Below, piece by piece: positions 10,266 to 18,881 of a stretch of 59,583 nt of DNA. The position numbers were made by a program, and so were the translations under genes. Below the pieces are notes generated by a model, which searched no databases, was not told where the DNA came from, and saw only the letters and a program-made list of their open reading frames with translations. Numbering within the stretch: position 1 is the stretch's first letter; each line of letters starts with the position of its first letter. This DNA comes from Acinetobacter portensis (GTDB lineage: Bacteria; Pseudomonadota; Gammaproteobacteria; Pseudomonadales; Moraxellaceae), in assembly GCF_023158935.1 (NCBI RefSeq), contig NZ_CP096123.1, positions 1-59,583 on the forward strand, given 5' to 3'.

Positions 10266-11059
10266 GGTAGTGTTTCAAAAAGTATGCTGAAGAAAAAGCC
10301 GATTGGATTTTGATAAAATAGAGAAATGCAAATAACTCTAGCAATCAAATGTCCAACCTGCCTCAGTGATAGTATAAAGAAAAATGGTATCAAAGTAGAT
10401 GGGAAACAAAACTATCAGTGCAAAGACTGTAAACGTCAGTTTATTGGTGATCATGCACTGAGCTATCTAGGATGTAAGTCAGGTATTACTCGTAAAATAT
10501 TACAGTTGATGGTCAGAGGCAGCGGTATACGAGATATTGCTGAAGTTGAGCGCATCAGTATCGGTAAAGTTTTACGTACTTTAACTGAATCAACCTATGA
10601 AATTCAGCCTCAGCAAAGTCATTATGAATCTCTCGAAGTAGATGAGTTCTGGAATTTTGTTGGAAATAAAAAGAATAAACAATGGCTTATTTACGCCTAT
10701 CATCGAGAAACAGGTGAAATTGTTGCTTATGTTTGGGGTAAACGAGATTTAGCTACAGTCTAACAATTGAAGACAAAGCTTAAACAATTAGATATTCACT
10801 ACACCCGAATTGCAAGTGATCATTGGGACAGTTTCATCACTGCTTTTAAAAATGGTAAGCAAAGTATTGGTAAATTTTTTACTGTAGGTATTGAAGGCAA
10901 TAATTGCAAAATAAGGCATAGAATTAGGCGTAGCTTCAGAAGAAGCTGTAATTTTTCAAAAAAGCTTGAAAACCATTTTAAAGCTTTTGATTTAGCCTTC
11001 TTTTCTTTTACATCAATAATGGCTTCATTTAAAGGCAGCATACTTTTTGAAGCACCACC
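10266..11059 (+). mobile_element. ISAba3 (IS1 family), both ends present
   Basis: Ends are GGTAGTGTTTCAAAAAGTAT at 10266 and the inverted GGTGGTGCTTCAAAAAGTAT ending at 11059, total 794 bp. The usual size is about 790, so a few bases appear to have been gained, in line with the broken reading frame. Confidence 0.85.
10326..11037 (+). pseudogene. ISAba3 transposase with frame breaks
   Basis: [15 protein letters not shown]... continues to KQWLIYAYHRETGEIVAYVW and stops at 10763; homologous sequence resumes at 10767 (KTKLKQLDIHYTRIASDHWD, then FFTVGIEGNNCKIRHRIRR). Near 11005 the frame changes again, since YINNGFI-stop, the likely natural end, lies in another frame. IS1-family elements normally join two frames by programmed slippage, but the TAA-type stop at 10763 and the extra bases suggest mutation or sequence error. 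Confidence 0.75.
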
Positions 11060-11115
11060 AAAATTTTATGTTAAGTAGAGACTAAAAATGCCCTTGATTA
11101 AGGGCTTACAAGGGC

Positions 11116-11143
11116 ATTTTGTATAAGGTGTATTATGTTAATT
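11116..11143 (+). other. pdif site (XerC/XerD order)
   Basis: XerC-type half ATTTTGTATAA, spacer GGTGTA, XerD-type half TTATGTTAATT. Closes the blaOXA-58 module opened by the inverse-order site at 8831; the three sites 6123, 8831, 11116 alternate in order as expected for pdif modules. Confidence 0.8.
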
Positions 11144-11156
11144 TTAGAATTTCTTC

Positions 11157-11198
11157 ATCTCGATAGGTATAGTAGAGTGATATCTCGATAGGTATAGT
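11157..11198 (+). repeat. 17-bp direct repeat before aac(3)
   Basis: ATCTCGATAGGTATAGT occurs at 11157-11173 and 11182-11198, with 8 bases between. Lies between the pdif site and the aminoglycoside acetyltransferase start; role unknown. Confidence 0.7.
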
Positions 11199-11225
11199 GT
11201 TTTGCAGTTTAGAGGAGATATCGCG

Positions 11226-12081
11226 ATGCATACGCGGAAGGCAATAACGGAGGCGCTTCAAAAACTCGGAGTCCAAACCGGTGACCTCTTGATGGTGCAT
11301 GCCTCACTTAAAGCGATTGGTCCGGTCGAAGGAGGAGCGGAGACGGTCGTTGCCGCGTTACGCTCCGCGGTTGGGCCGACTGGCACTGTGATGGGATACG
11401 CGTCGTGGGACCGATCACCCTACGAGGAGACTCTGAATGGCGCTCGGCTGGATGACGAAGCCCGCCGTACCTGGCTGCCGTTCGATCCGCAACAGCCGGA
11501 CTTACCGTGGGTTCGGCCTGCTGAATCAATTTCTGGTTCAAGCCCCGGCGCGCGGCGCAGCGCGCACCCCGATGCATCGATGGTCGCGGTTGGTCCGCTG
11601 GCTGAAACGCTGACGGAGCCTCACGAACTCGGTCACGCCTTGGGGAAGGATCGCCCGTCGAGCGGTTCGTTCGCCTTGGCGGGAAGGCCCTGCTGTTGGT
11701 GCGCCGCTAAACTCCGTTACCGCATTGCACTACGCCGAGGCGGTTGCCGATATCCCCAACAAACGGTGGGTGACGTATGAGATGCCGATGCTTGGAAGAG
11801 ACGGTGAAGTCGCCTGGAAAACGGCATCGGATTACGATTCAAACGGCATTCTCGATTGCTTTGCTATCGAAGGAAAGCCGGATGCGGTTGAAACTATAGC
11901 AAATGCTTACGTGAAGCTCGGTCGCCATCGAGAAGGTGTCGTGGGCTTTGCTCAGTGCTACCTGTTCGACGCGCAGGACATCGTGACGTTCGGCGTCACC
12001 TATCTTGAGAAGCATTTCGGAACCACTCCGATCGTGCCTCCGCACGAGGCCGTCGAGCGCTCTTGCGAGCCTTCAGGTTAG
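11226..12081 (+). CDS. aac(3)-IId: Aminoglycoside 3-N-acetyltransferase AAC(3)-II type, frame-broken as given
   Basis: Starts MHTRKAITEALQKLGVQTGD after GAGGAG and ends HEAVERSCEPSG. The family protein is about 286 residues and acetylates gentamicin-type drugs. Here the frame is broken: compared with the AAC(3)-IId protein I remember, single bases are missing in short G or C runs near 11485, 11498, 11544, 11645 and 11698. Three of these cancel, two leave a shift between residues ~140 and ~160. All five are homopolymer losses, so the break may be a sequencing artefact; if real, the gene is dead. GC content is far above the backbone. tmrB follows after 12 bases. Confidence 0.85.
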
Positions 12082-12093
12082 AGGCCGTCGACA

Positions 12094-12635
12094 ATGATAA
12101 TCTGGATCAACGGACCTTTCGGCCGGAAAGACGACGCTCGCTAAGCGGCTGCGCGATCGGCGTTCCAAATCGCTGATCTTTGACCCCGAGGAAATCGGGT
12201 TCGTGGTGAAAGAAACGGTCCCCATGCCAGCGAGCGGAGACTATCAGGATCTCCCCTTGTGGAGGGGGACTTACGATCGCGGCGGTCAGGGAGATTCGAA
12301 GGAATTACTCGCAGGACATCATCATCCCAATGACGCTCGTGCACCCGGACTATCTGACTGAGATACTCGACGGGGTAAGGCGGATCGACGATCAGCTGCT
12401 GCACATCTTTCTGACGCTCAACGAGGACCTATTGCGTCACCGGATCGCGAACCAGACCATGCATCCTGACCCGAATCGAAATGCGGAGATTCGAGAGTGG
12501 CGATTAGCGAATGTCGCCCGATGCTTGGCCGCAAGGGAACGGCTTCCATGCACAACCCGTGTTCTCGATAGTGGTGTGCACACCAGCGATGAACTCGCAG
12601 CGATGGTGCTCGACGGAATCGATGGGCGCACCTGA
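12094..12635 (+). CDS. tmrB: TmrB-like tunicamycin-resistance ATP-binding protein, frame-broken
   Basis: Starts MIIWINGPFG and ends MVLDGIDGRT, about 180 residues in the family. TmrB proteins have an N-terminal P-loop (GPFGGGKTT). Here two bases are missing within that P-loop (12126-12130) and one base is inserted near 12270, so the frame shifts twice; residues from MTLVHPDYLTEILDG onward (12330) are in normal frame. As with aac(3), this may be sequence error. aac(3)-IId and tmrB commonly travel as a pair. Confidence 0.8.
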
Positions 12636-12727
12636 TCGCCTTCGACGCCTGCGCAAAGCGTAGCGCGAGGTGGCGGGCTCACGACCAAACGCCCAGAGGT
12701 CGATCATCGCAGGGATGTTTGGCTTTG

Positions 12728-13025
12728 TGGTGCGGACGACGGGACTCGAACCCGTACTCTCACAGAGAAGCAGATTTTCGTACCACCTCGACTTTCGCCG
12801 CCGTCTGATGACGTTCGTGGTCTGGACTGTCCCTTCGCCATTGCCCGAAGGCTTTAGCGCCGCCCGTCCAGTCTCTACACCTTCCCCCGAAGGGGCTTGG
12901 CTCGGGATTGGCTTAGGGTATTGCCCGTTAGCGTTCCCCGACTTTGAGCGGTTCTACTCCGCGGATTTCCCCGCGGGCACTCCAATTTTAAAGTCTGCTG
13001 CGTCTACCGATTTCGCCACGTCCGC
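12728..13025 (-). tRNA. tRNA-Leu(UAA) interrupted by a group I intron
   Basis: On the minus strand, exon 1 (13025-12991) and exon 2 (12778-12728) join to an 86-nt class II tRNA. Acceptor GCGGACG pairs with CGTCCGC, followed by discriminator A and encoded CCA. The D arm has GCG/CGC, the anticodon stem GCAGA/TCTGC closes the loop CTTAAAA giving anticodon TAA, a long variable arm CTCT/AGAG is typical of leucine tRNA, and the T arm is ACGGG/CCCGT. The exons are perfect, unlike the indel-ridden protein genes next to it. It lies just downstream of tmrB, on the opposite strand. Confidence 0.88.
12779..12990 (-). ncRNA. Group I intron (IC3-like) in tRNA-Leu(UAA)
   Basis: 212 nt, inserted after U34 of the anticodon, the same place as in cyanobacterial and plastid tRNA-Leu(UAA). 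Visible elements: P1 from exon ACTT and internal guide GAGT with a U-G pair at the splice site; a P2 hairpin CCGCGG/CCGCGG; the conserved strings CAATCCCGAGCCAAGCCC and GAAGGTGTAGAGACTGGACG, and P7 partner ACAGTCCAG; a final G (12779) before exon 2. These match the Anabaena and Azoarcus introns as I recall them. No protein is encoded; it should be self-splicing. Confidence 0.85.
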
Positions 13026-13160
13026 CTTTTTTCGCCGTTCCTAGCGCTCGTGCGATGCACCTATGTTGCACCTAGCGCCGAATCGTTCTTCGTCATCCTG
13101 AAAAACCACGTCTCCTAAAGCCTTGCATAGCTTATCTTTTCTCCACCACGAACTTTTTTG

Positions 13161-13977
13161 GGCACTGTTGCAAATAGTCGGTGGTGATAAACTTATCATC
13201 CCCTTTTGCTGATGGAGCTGCACATGAACCCATTCAAAGGCCGGCATTTTCAGCGTGACATCATTCTGTGGGCCGTACGCTGGTACTGCAAATACGGCAT
13301 CAGTTACCGTGAGCTGCAGGAGATGCTGGCTGAACGCGGAGTGAATGTCGATCACTCCACGATTTACCGCTGGGTTCAGCGTTATGCGCCTGAAATGGAA
13401 AAACGGCTGCGCTGGTACTGGCGTAACCCTTCCGATCTTTGCCCGTGGCACATGGATGAAACCTACGTGAAGGTCAATGGCCGCTGGGCGTATCTGTACC
13501 GGGCCGTCGACAGCCGGGCCGCACTGTCGATTTTTATCTCTCCTCCCGTCGTAACAGCAAAGCTGCATACCGGTTTCTGGGTAAAATCCTCAACAACGTG
13601 AAGAAGTGGCAGATCCCACGATTCATCAACACGGATAAAGCGCCCGCCTGGTCGCGCGCTTGCTCTGCTCAAACGCGAAGGCCGGTGCCCGTCTGACGTT
13701 GAACACCGACAGATTAAGTACCGGAACAACGTGATTGAATGCGATCATGGCAAACTGAAACGGATAATCAACGCCACGCTGGGATTTAAATCCATGAAGA
13801 CGGCTTACGCCACCATCAAAGGTATTGAGGTGATGCGTGCACTACGCAAAGGCCAGGCCTCAGCATTTTATTATGGTGATCCCCTGGGCGAAATGCGCCT
13901 GGTAAGCAGAGTTTTTGAAATGTAAGGCCTTTGAATAAGACAAAAGGCTGCCTCATCGCTAACTTTGCAACAGTGCC
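13161..13977 (+). mobile_element. IS26: IS26 (817 bp as given, normally 820)
   Basis: Begins GGCACTGTTGCAAATAGTCG and ends with the inverted TTTGCAACAGTGCC. Three bases short of the standard 820, explained by two small deletions in the transposase gene. Neighbouring 8-base flanks do not match, so no target duplication is seen; the right flank instead repeats 5981-6035, a sign of an IS26-linked rearrangement. Confidence 0.9.
13224..13925 (+). CDS. tnpA: IS26 transposase TnpA (DDE), two frame breaks
   Basis: MNPFKGRHFQRDIILWAVRW up to HMDETYVKVNGRWAYLYRAV is normal. One base is missing at about 13517 (after AVDSR) and two at about 13645 (after NTDKAPA), so about 40 codons in between are out of frame; the end from EHRQIKYRNNVIECDHGKLK to LVSRVFEM is normal. 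The net loss is exactly three bases. Both deletions are in GC-rich spots and may be sequencing errors. Confidence 0.85.
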
Positions 13978-13978
13978 A

Positions 13979-14033
13979 TTTAGTTTAACTTATAAAAATC
14001 ATGAAACACTGTTCGAATTTTAAGCGTGGAACA
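13979..14033 (+). repeat. Copy of 5981-6035 abutting IS26
   Basis: TTTAGTTTAACTTATAAAAA and the following bases up to AAGCGTGGAAC duplicate the sequence downstream of the resolvase. After this the two copies diverge. It marks an old junction next to IS26. Confidence 0.8.
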
Positions 14034-14164
14034 TGAATAATCAATAAAAAGCCGCTCTGGTGCCCTATATTCCAGAACTGACTGCCCTACTATCTTGTTT
14101 TGAGTTTGTTTATTTCTTAATACCATTTAAGATAGGTTCTATTCTAATTCAAGAATTTATTAGT

Positions 14165-14557
14165 ATGAAAAAGACTGCTTTACTCTTTGCTTTGTTAAGT
14201 ACGACTACAGCCAATGCTGGAGATGATAAGAATCTTCCATATCATATTTGCTCTGTATCAGCAGCCATAGCTAAAGAAGCAATGTACCAATTTCAAGAAG
14301 GTGGTGTTTCTAAATATGATGTAATTGAAGGGATAAGTGATGCAATAAAAAGTGACCTAAAAGAAGATTTTCCTTATGCATACAAACACTATAAATATAA
14401 AAAATTAGTTGAAGAGATTGTTCAACAAGCTTGGGAAGGTAGAAGGTATGAAAAAGAAGCTCGACCAAGTCAGATTCAAGGTTTTACAGATGTGGTCCTA
14501 GTCAATTGCTATGAGATGGTAGAAGGAAGTGCATTTAAAGACTACAAATACGAATAG
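14165..14557 (+). CDS. Small secreted protein, unknown function
   Basis: 130 residues from ATG 14165. MKKTALLFALLSTTTANAGD is a clear signal peptide with an ANA-G cleavage site. The mature part is charged, with two cysteines (ICSVSAAIA and VNCYEMV) that could form a disulfide, and resembles small periplasmic proteins of Acinetobacter plasmids and phages; I do not recognise a named family. The frame is open upstream to 14060 but that part looks non-native. Low GC as in the backbone. Confidence 0.6.
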   Translation: MKKTALLFALLSTTTANAGDDKNLPYHICSVSAAIAKEAMYQFQEGGVSKYDVIEGISDAIKSDLKEDFPYAYKHYKYKKLVEEIVQQAWEGRRYEKEARPSQIQGFTDVVLVNCYEMVEGSAFKDYKYE

Positions 14558-14599
14558 CCTATGCAGAATAGGTATTCTTATTCCTAAAAGTTATAAGGA

Positions 14600-14628
14600 T
14601 TGACAATATAATAAAAATATGTTATATA
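14600..14628 (+). promoter_or_regulatory. Sigma70-type promoter
   Basis: TTGACA (14600-14605), 17 bases, TATATA (14623-14628), about 85 bases before the gene at 14715. Probably drives the three-gene cluster 14715-15998. Confidence 0.65.
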
Positions 14629-14714
14629 TGTATCTGTTTTCTATAACTAAAACTTATATATAAACAAGCATTCAATAAGAACAAAAACAACTTCAAATAA
14701 AAAGAGATATAACT

Positions 14715-15056
14715 ATGTATTCAGTATTTATCATTACTAACAAAAAGAAATTTGTATTAGCAACATATAATGACTTCAACCCAGAATTGTCAGATCAAAC
14801 AAAGCTACAGCTTATTCTAAATGGACCTACTGTTCCTGTAACTGTATTTGAACAATACTTCAAAGCTCCTGAAGACTTTGAAATTAAAACTTTTAAAAGT
14901 GGTATCGACAATGCTTTAGAAGCAAGCCTAGAAGTCAACAACATTAATCTGGTACAAGCCAATAAGAAAGCAACAGCAGATGCACGTGTACCTGTATTAC
15001 CAAAAACAAGAAAGCCACGTACTAAGAAGACAACAAATGAAGATCAAGGGCTGTAA
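14715..15056 (+). CDS. Hypothetical protein with lysine-rich tail
   Basis: 113 residues, MYSVFIITNKKKFVLATYND..., with a basic C-terminal tail KKATADARVPVLPKTRKPR that could bind nucleic acid. No family recognised. An AAAGAGAT stretch precedes the ATG. The gene overlaps the next by 20 bases, pointing to co-translation. Confidence 0.6.
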   Translation: MYSVFIITNKKKFVLATYNDFNPELSDQTKLQLILNGPTVPVTVFEQYFKAPEDFEIKTFKSGIDNALEASLEVNNINLVQANKKATADARVPVLPKTRKPRTKKTTNEDQGL

Positions 15057-15384
15057 GCGTCAAGCTTTCCTAGATCAAGCTGTACTGAATGGCGGTCAAC
15101 CAATCTTCTACCTAATCAAATGCTGGAATAAGGAAGAGTCATTTTACAAACTCGGCATAACCATGAATAACATACTCACCAGATACGGTACAGTTCGCTC
15201 TATGCCATACGAATGGGAGATCCTATTAGAACTACCCGATACAGCAGAAGCAGTCTATGACATGGAAGTAGCGTTCAAAACAGAAATGAATGACTACCAC
15301 TATAAGCCTAAAATGTCATTTAACGGATCAGGTACAGAATGCTACACTGAACTATCTTCATCTTTACAACAACTTATACAATGA
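15037..15384 (+). CDS. GIY-YIG / T5orf172-like nuclease-domain protein
   Basis: 115 residues from ATG 15037. FYLIKCWNKEESFYKLGITM followed by R (LTRYGTVRS) and a downstream E (DMEVAFKTEM) resembles the small GIY-YIG or T5orf172 endonuclease fold found in phages and mobile elements: a strand pair with Y..K(L/I)G(I/V)T, an arginine and a metal-binding glutamate. The start overlaps the previous gene and the stop overlaps the next ATG (ATGA). Function inferred from motif only. Confidence 0.5.
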   Translation: MKIKGCKRQAFLDQAVLNGGQPIFYLIKCWNKEESFYKLGITMNNILTRYGTVRSMPYEWEILLELPDTAEAVYDMEVAFKTEMNDYHYKPKMSFNGSGTECYTELSSSLQQLIQ

Positions 15385-15998
15385 AACTAAGAACTGCCCT
15401 ATTTGCTGTATTTTCTATTTTTAGTACATCAACAATATCTTTTGCTCAACTTACTCATAAAGAGCAAGTATTTCAAACTGTTAAAAACTATGCGTTAGCA
15501 ACAGCTTGTAGAACAACTTTTGAAGAATCTGAAGAAAATAACTATGGTAATCCTGAAGATACGATCTATATCAGTTATACAACGACTGACCATGTTTATT
15601 TAGGTAATAACAGATATTTTGTTCTTTGGGGTGGTTTCGATGGCTGTAGTATTGCTGCAACTGGAGAGAATTATACTTACCAATTGACAGAGGTTGAATA
15701 TAATGAAAATGCGAATAGATTTTTAATTAGTTTTCCAACAATTATAGAAGGCGTGACTGGAGAAGGTTTTTTTACTTTAGCTAATATAGATAGATTTGAG
15801 GAACTAAATGATGGAATTCGCCGAACTTTTGAACTTTATCTTTATATGTTTAATGAGCACGATGTGGATAATGAAGGTTACTTAAAAAAATCTGCACAAC
15901 CTGGATACTATCGCATGGTTATAACTGAAGACGTTCCAAATGAATTTTCAAATATGTATAAAGTTGTAGAAAAAAATCGCATTGATAGAACAAATTAA
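15381..15998 (+). CDS. Secreted protein, unknown function
   Basis: 205 residues starting MKLRTALFAVFSIFSTSTIS-FAQ, a signal peptide cleaved after FAQ or FA. Mature part contains cysteines at ATACRTTF and FDGCSIAA and is mostly acidic. It overlaps the GIY-YIG-like gene by four bases (ATGA), so the three genes form one operon. No family recognised. Confidence 0.6.
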   Translation: MKLRTALFAVFSIFSTSTISFAQLTHKEQVFQTVKNYALATACRTTFEESEENNYGNPEDTIYISYTTTDHVYLGNNRYFVLWGGFDGCSIAATGENYTYQLTEVEYNENANRFLISFPTIIEGVTGEGFFTLANIDRFEELNDGIRRTFELYLYMFNEHDVDNEGYLKKSAQPGYYRMVITEDVPNEFSNMYKVVEKNRIDRTN

Positions 15999-16052
15999 AA
16001 TACTATATATAGTGTCATTTTTAACAAAAAGCACAATATATGGCCTTAACTC

Positions 16053-16081
16053 TTGACATTTATCAATTTTTCTGATATAGT
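16053..16081 (+). promoter_or_regulatory. Orphan sigma70-type promoter
   Basis: TTGACA (16053-16058), 17 bases, TATAGT (16076-16081). It points toward the IS element at 16164 with no gene between, so its own gene was probably displaced by the insertion or a deletion. Confidence 0.55.
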
Positions 16082-16163
16082 TCTCATTACTTATTTAGAA
16101 CGACTTAGGCTAAGTAATATGTAATAACAATCAAACTAGGTCAGTCATTTATATATCCTTTAT

Positions 16164-16983
16164 GGCACTGTTGCAAATAGAGATTTGAGTCGATGATGTT
16201 CCCTTTAAAAAGTACTTAGAGACCGAAAACCCTGTTGATTAGACACACTTCACCCTGAGGCTGACCATAATAAAATGACGATGCTTGTCCTTTGCGTAGA
16301 GCACGCATAACCTCAATACCTTTAATTGTGGCATAAGCCGTTTTCATAGACTTGAATCCCAACGTAGCCTTGATGATCCGTTTGAGCTTGCCATGATCAC
16401 ATTCAATCACGTTATTCTTGTATTTAATCTGTCGATGCTCCAGGTCTTCAGGACACTTTCCTTCCTGTTTTAGTCGCGACAAAGCACGGCCATAGGTATG
16501 AGCCTTATCAGTGTTTATGACTCGTGGAATCTGCCATTTTTTGACATGATTCAAAATCTTACCAAGAAAACAATAAGCTGAATGGGTATTTCGTCTAGCA
16601 GAAAGATAGAAATCAAGAGTATGGCCACGTTGGTCAACTGCACGGTATAGATATGCCCATTTGCCATTCACTTTTACGTAAGTTTCATCCAGATGCCATA
16701 AATGTCGATCTGTAGGATTACGCCAATACCAACGTAAACGTTTTTCCATTTCTGGAGCATAACGCTGAACCCAGCGATAAATCGTGGTGTGATCGACATT
16801 CACACCACGTTCGGCCAACATTTCCTGAAGTTCACGATAGCTGATGCCATATTTACAATACCAACGAACAGCCCAAAGAATGATTTCACCTTGAAAGTGC
16901 CGACCGTGGAAGGGATTCATCTGCTGTATCTCGAAATAAATAAGATATTTAGCTTATCATGTCAGCCTATTTGCAACAGTGCC
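16164..16983 (-). mobile_element. IS6-family element (IS1006/IS1008-like), 820 bp
   Basis: Ends GGCACTGTTGCAAATAG and the inverted CTATTTGCAACAGTGCC, same termini as IS26 but a different interior. No matching 8-base target duplication, so its flanks come from different events; the right flank is a truncated xseA. Confidence 0.85.
16216..16920 (-). CDS. IS6-family transposase (DDE)
   Basis: 234 residues, full length: MNPFHGRHFQGEIILWAVRW, HTH region, then DDE core with HLDETYVKVNGKWAYLYRAV, INTDKAHTYG and ENNVIECDHGKLK-type motif (KYKNNVIECDHGKL). Close to IS26 TnpA but with Acinetobacter-type codon use, as in IS1006 and IS1008. Intact, so likely active, and able to form cointegrates with other IS6-family ends such as the IS26 copy 2.2 kb away. 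Confidence 0.9.
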   Translation of the reverse strand: MNPFHGRHFQGEIILWAVRWYCKYGISYRELQEMLAERGVNVDHTTIYRWVQRYAPEMEKRLRWYWRNPTDRHLWHLDETYVKVNGKWAYLYRAVDQRGHTLDFYLSARRNTHSAYCFLGKILNHVKKWQIPRVINTDKAHTYGRALSRLKQEGKCPEDLEHRQIKYKNNVIECDHGKLKRIIKATLGFKSMKTAYATIKGIEVMRALRKGQASSFYYGQPQGEVCLINRVFGL

Positions 16984-17149
16984 CTACAGAATCCTCATAA
17001 TGTGATGGCCAAGGGCTATGCAATTGTCCGTAGCTAAGGCAAAGCCATCCGTTCCATCCAGCAGATTACTGACCAGGAATTACAGATTGAACTTAAGGAT
17101 GGCACCATTGATGCCACCGTGACACAGGTAAACGCACATGAACAATGAA
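16984..17149 (+). pseudogene. xseA: Exonuclease VII large subunit, C-terminal fragment
   Basis: Frame LQNPHNVMAKGYAIVRS, stop, then GKAIRSIQQITDQELQIELK up to VTQVNAHEQ. The GYAIVR block and the following DG segment are the XseA C-terminus. The 5' part is lost at the IS end and there is an internal TAA at 17035-17037. The end overlaps xseB, as in genuine xseAB pairs. Confidence 0.75.
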
Positions 17150-17332
17150 GAACTAAGTTTCAAAAAAGGTTATGAAATTCTCAAGAAAAATGCCGAATTT
17201 CTTGAATCTCAGGAAGAACCGGATATTGATAACCTGATGGCGATCGTTGAAGAGTCCATGACTGCCTATAAAGCCTGTAAGTTACGTATTGATGCTGTGC
17301 AACAGGCGTTGAATGACACCTTTAAAGAATAA
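17138..17332 (+). CDS. xseB: Exodeoxyribonuclease VII small subunit
   Basis: 64 residues, MNNEELSFKKGYEILKKNAE..., of the short helical XseB family (usually 65-85 residues) with the typical ESMTAYKACKLRIDAVQQAL end. Overlaps the xseA remnant by 12 bases. Without an intact xseA here it may only act with a chromosomal XseA. Looks like a captured chromosomal fragment. Confidence 0.75.
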   Translation: MNNEELSFKKGYEILKKNAEFLESQEEPDIDNLMAIVEESMTAYKACKLRIDAVQQALNDTFKE

Positions 17333-17466
17333 AAATTCTAGGTCGAGAAAAGTCTAGAATGTTCTAGAAATAAAGGACATGAGATGGTGAAAACTGACAG
17401 TTAACCCAATAAATTTGCTTGAGCAGAGTTTTATTACTAACCACCTTTTTCCTCTAGAGGTGTTAC

Positions 17467-17577
17467 ATGGATCCCAAACAACATACTTAAGTTGTTAAAT
17501 GGTTGACTGAAGATCAAGCCTGTGTCGATGTGCCGAGTTCTTCATTAAGTTGGCTTAGAGCAAATAGGTGGGGCTAA
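17467..17577 (+). pseudogene. Decayed short reading frame between xseB and umuC
   Basis: ATG at 17467 gives MDPKQHT, a stop, then VVKWLTEDQACVDVPSSSLS and a short tail ending at 17577. It looks like the N-terminus of some gene carrying a nonsense codon; family not recognised. The stretch 17333-17582 otherwise shows nothing I can name. Confidence 0.3.
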
Positions 17578-17582
17578 TGAAT

Positions 17583-18881
17583 TTAATGGCCGATCTTTAA
17601 TAATCCCTGCCAGCTGAAATAGTTCTGGGTCAAATGGGTACGATTCATGGACCACTTTCGTTGTGGCAAGTAGCAGCTGCCAACAGCTAATTTAGTTTTC
17701 CCATATCTCGCCTGTACCGCTTCTAAAGTCTGCATGAGGCTTTCATTACTTTCACGCTGGCCGTGGTCTGTCAGCAGGTCAGGAGTAAAGCGCTGCTTAG
17801 CGATTAAATCCGTCAGAATTACACCACACTTTTTATATTTCACGTCAGATTTATAAATGTGTTCCAGCAGTTGCATGGCTGTATTAATTACATCCAAAAC
17901 ACAATCCGTCGGTTCAGGAAACTCAAAAGCCAACGATTTACTGTAATAGGGAACCTTTGAATCAAAAGGATTCGATTGCACAAAAGCAATGACACATCCA
18001 CATAAGGAAGCGTCTGCTCGTAAACGTATGACCGCATCCTGTACATATTTGCCCATAGCCTCTTTGAGATCATCTAGCTCGGTAACTTTTTCACCAAATG
18101 AACGACTGGCTATGATTTGCTGTTTGGGGGGAGGGGTATCATCCAACTGCATGCAAGAAACGCCTTGTAGCTCCAATACAGTTCTTTGCATTACCACAGA
18201 AAAAAGACTCGCCATGCGATGTGCATCTTGCATCACTAAATCTAGCACTGAATAGATTCCCATAGCATTTAGTTTTTTTACCAACTTACGACCAACGCCC
18301 CAAACTTCACCGACCTCAATGTCTGAATAAAGCATTTCCTGATCTAGGAAATCCATATTGAGTAAGTTACACACACCCTTGAAACCCTGTCTTTTTTTGG
18401 CAAGATGGTTGGCCATTTTGGCTTCAGTTTTACTACGCCCGATACCAATCGAGACGGGTAAGCCAATCCAATCCAACAATCGTTGTTTCATGTGATGCGC
18501 ATACTGAGTTAAGTCAAAATTTTGTGCATAACTGGTCAGGTCTAAAAAACACTCATCAATTGAATAGATTTCCTGTTCATGTGGCGCAACAAAACTAGCC
18601 AAAATTGAATGAAAACGTTTGGACATTTCAGCATATAAAGCATAGTTACTGGATAACACCACGACCTGATGTTGTTGAACAATATCCTGTATTTGAAAGA
18701 GAGGAACGCCCATTTTGATGCCTAGCGCTTTGGCTTCATTACTTCTTGCCACAGCACAGCCATCGTTATTGCTGAGCACAATCACAGGTTTATTGTTTAG
18801 ACTGGGATTAAATACCCGCTCACAACTGACATAACAGTTGTTAATATCAATCAGGGCATAAATCCGCTCGTAACTGCTCAT
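17583..18881 (-). CDS. umuC: DNA polymerase V catalytic subunit UmuC (Y-family)
   Basis: 432 residues from ATG 18881 ([20 protein letters not shown]). Y-family marks: [16 protein letters not shown] with the first metal aspartate, [11 protein letters not shown] with the catalytic DE pair, [20 protein letters not shown], and a full little-finger and UmuC C-terminal region. Together with processed UmuD it forms error-prone Pol V. The start overlaps the umuD stop by four bases (ATGA). Plasmid umuDC genes raise SOS mutagenesis in Acinetobacter. Confidence 0.9.
   Translation of the reverse strand: MSSYERIYALIDINNCYVSCERVFNPSLNNKPVIVLSNNDGCAVARSNEAKALGIKMGVPLFQIQDIVQQHQVVVLSSNYALYAEMSKRFHSILASFVAPHEQEIYSIDECFLDLTSYAQNFDLTQYAHHMKQRLLDWIGLPVSIGIGRSKTEAKMANHLAKKRQGFKGVCNLLNMDFLDQEMLYSDIEVGEVWGVGRKLVKKLNAMGIYSVLDLVMQDAHRMASLFSVVMQRTVLELQGVSCMQLDDTPPPKQQIIASRSFGEKVTELDDLKEAMGKYVQDAVIRLRADASLCGCVIAFVQSNPFDSKVPYYSKSLAFEFPEPTDCVLDVINTAMQLLEHIYKSDVKYKKCGVILTDLIAKQRFTPDLLTDHGQRESNESLMQTLEAVQARYGKTKLAVGSCYLPQRKWSMNRTHLTQNYFSWQGLLKIGH

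Noticed and set aside
13041..13568. 175-codon frame opposite IS26
   Set aside because: Antisense shadow of the IS26 transposase gene, favoured by high GC.
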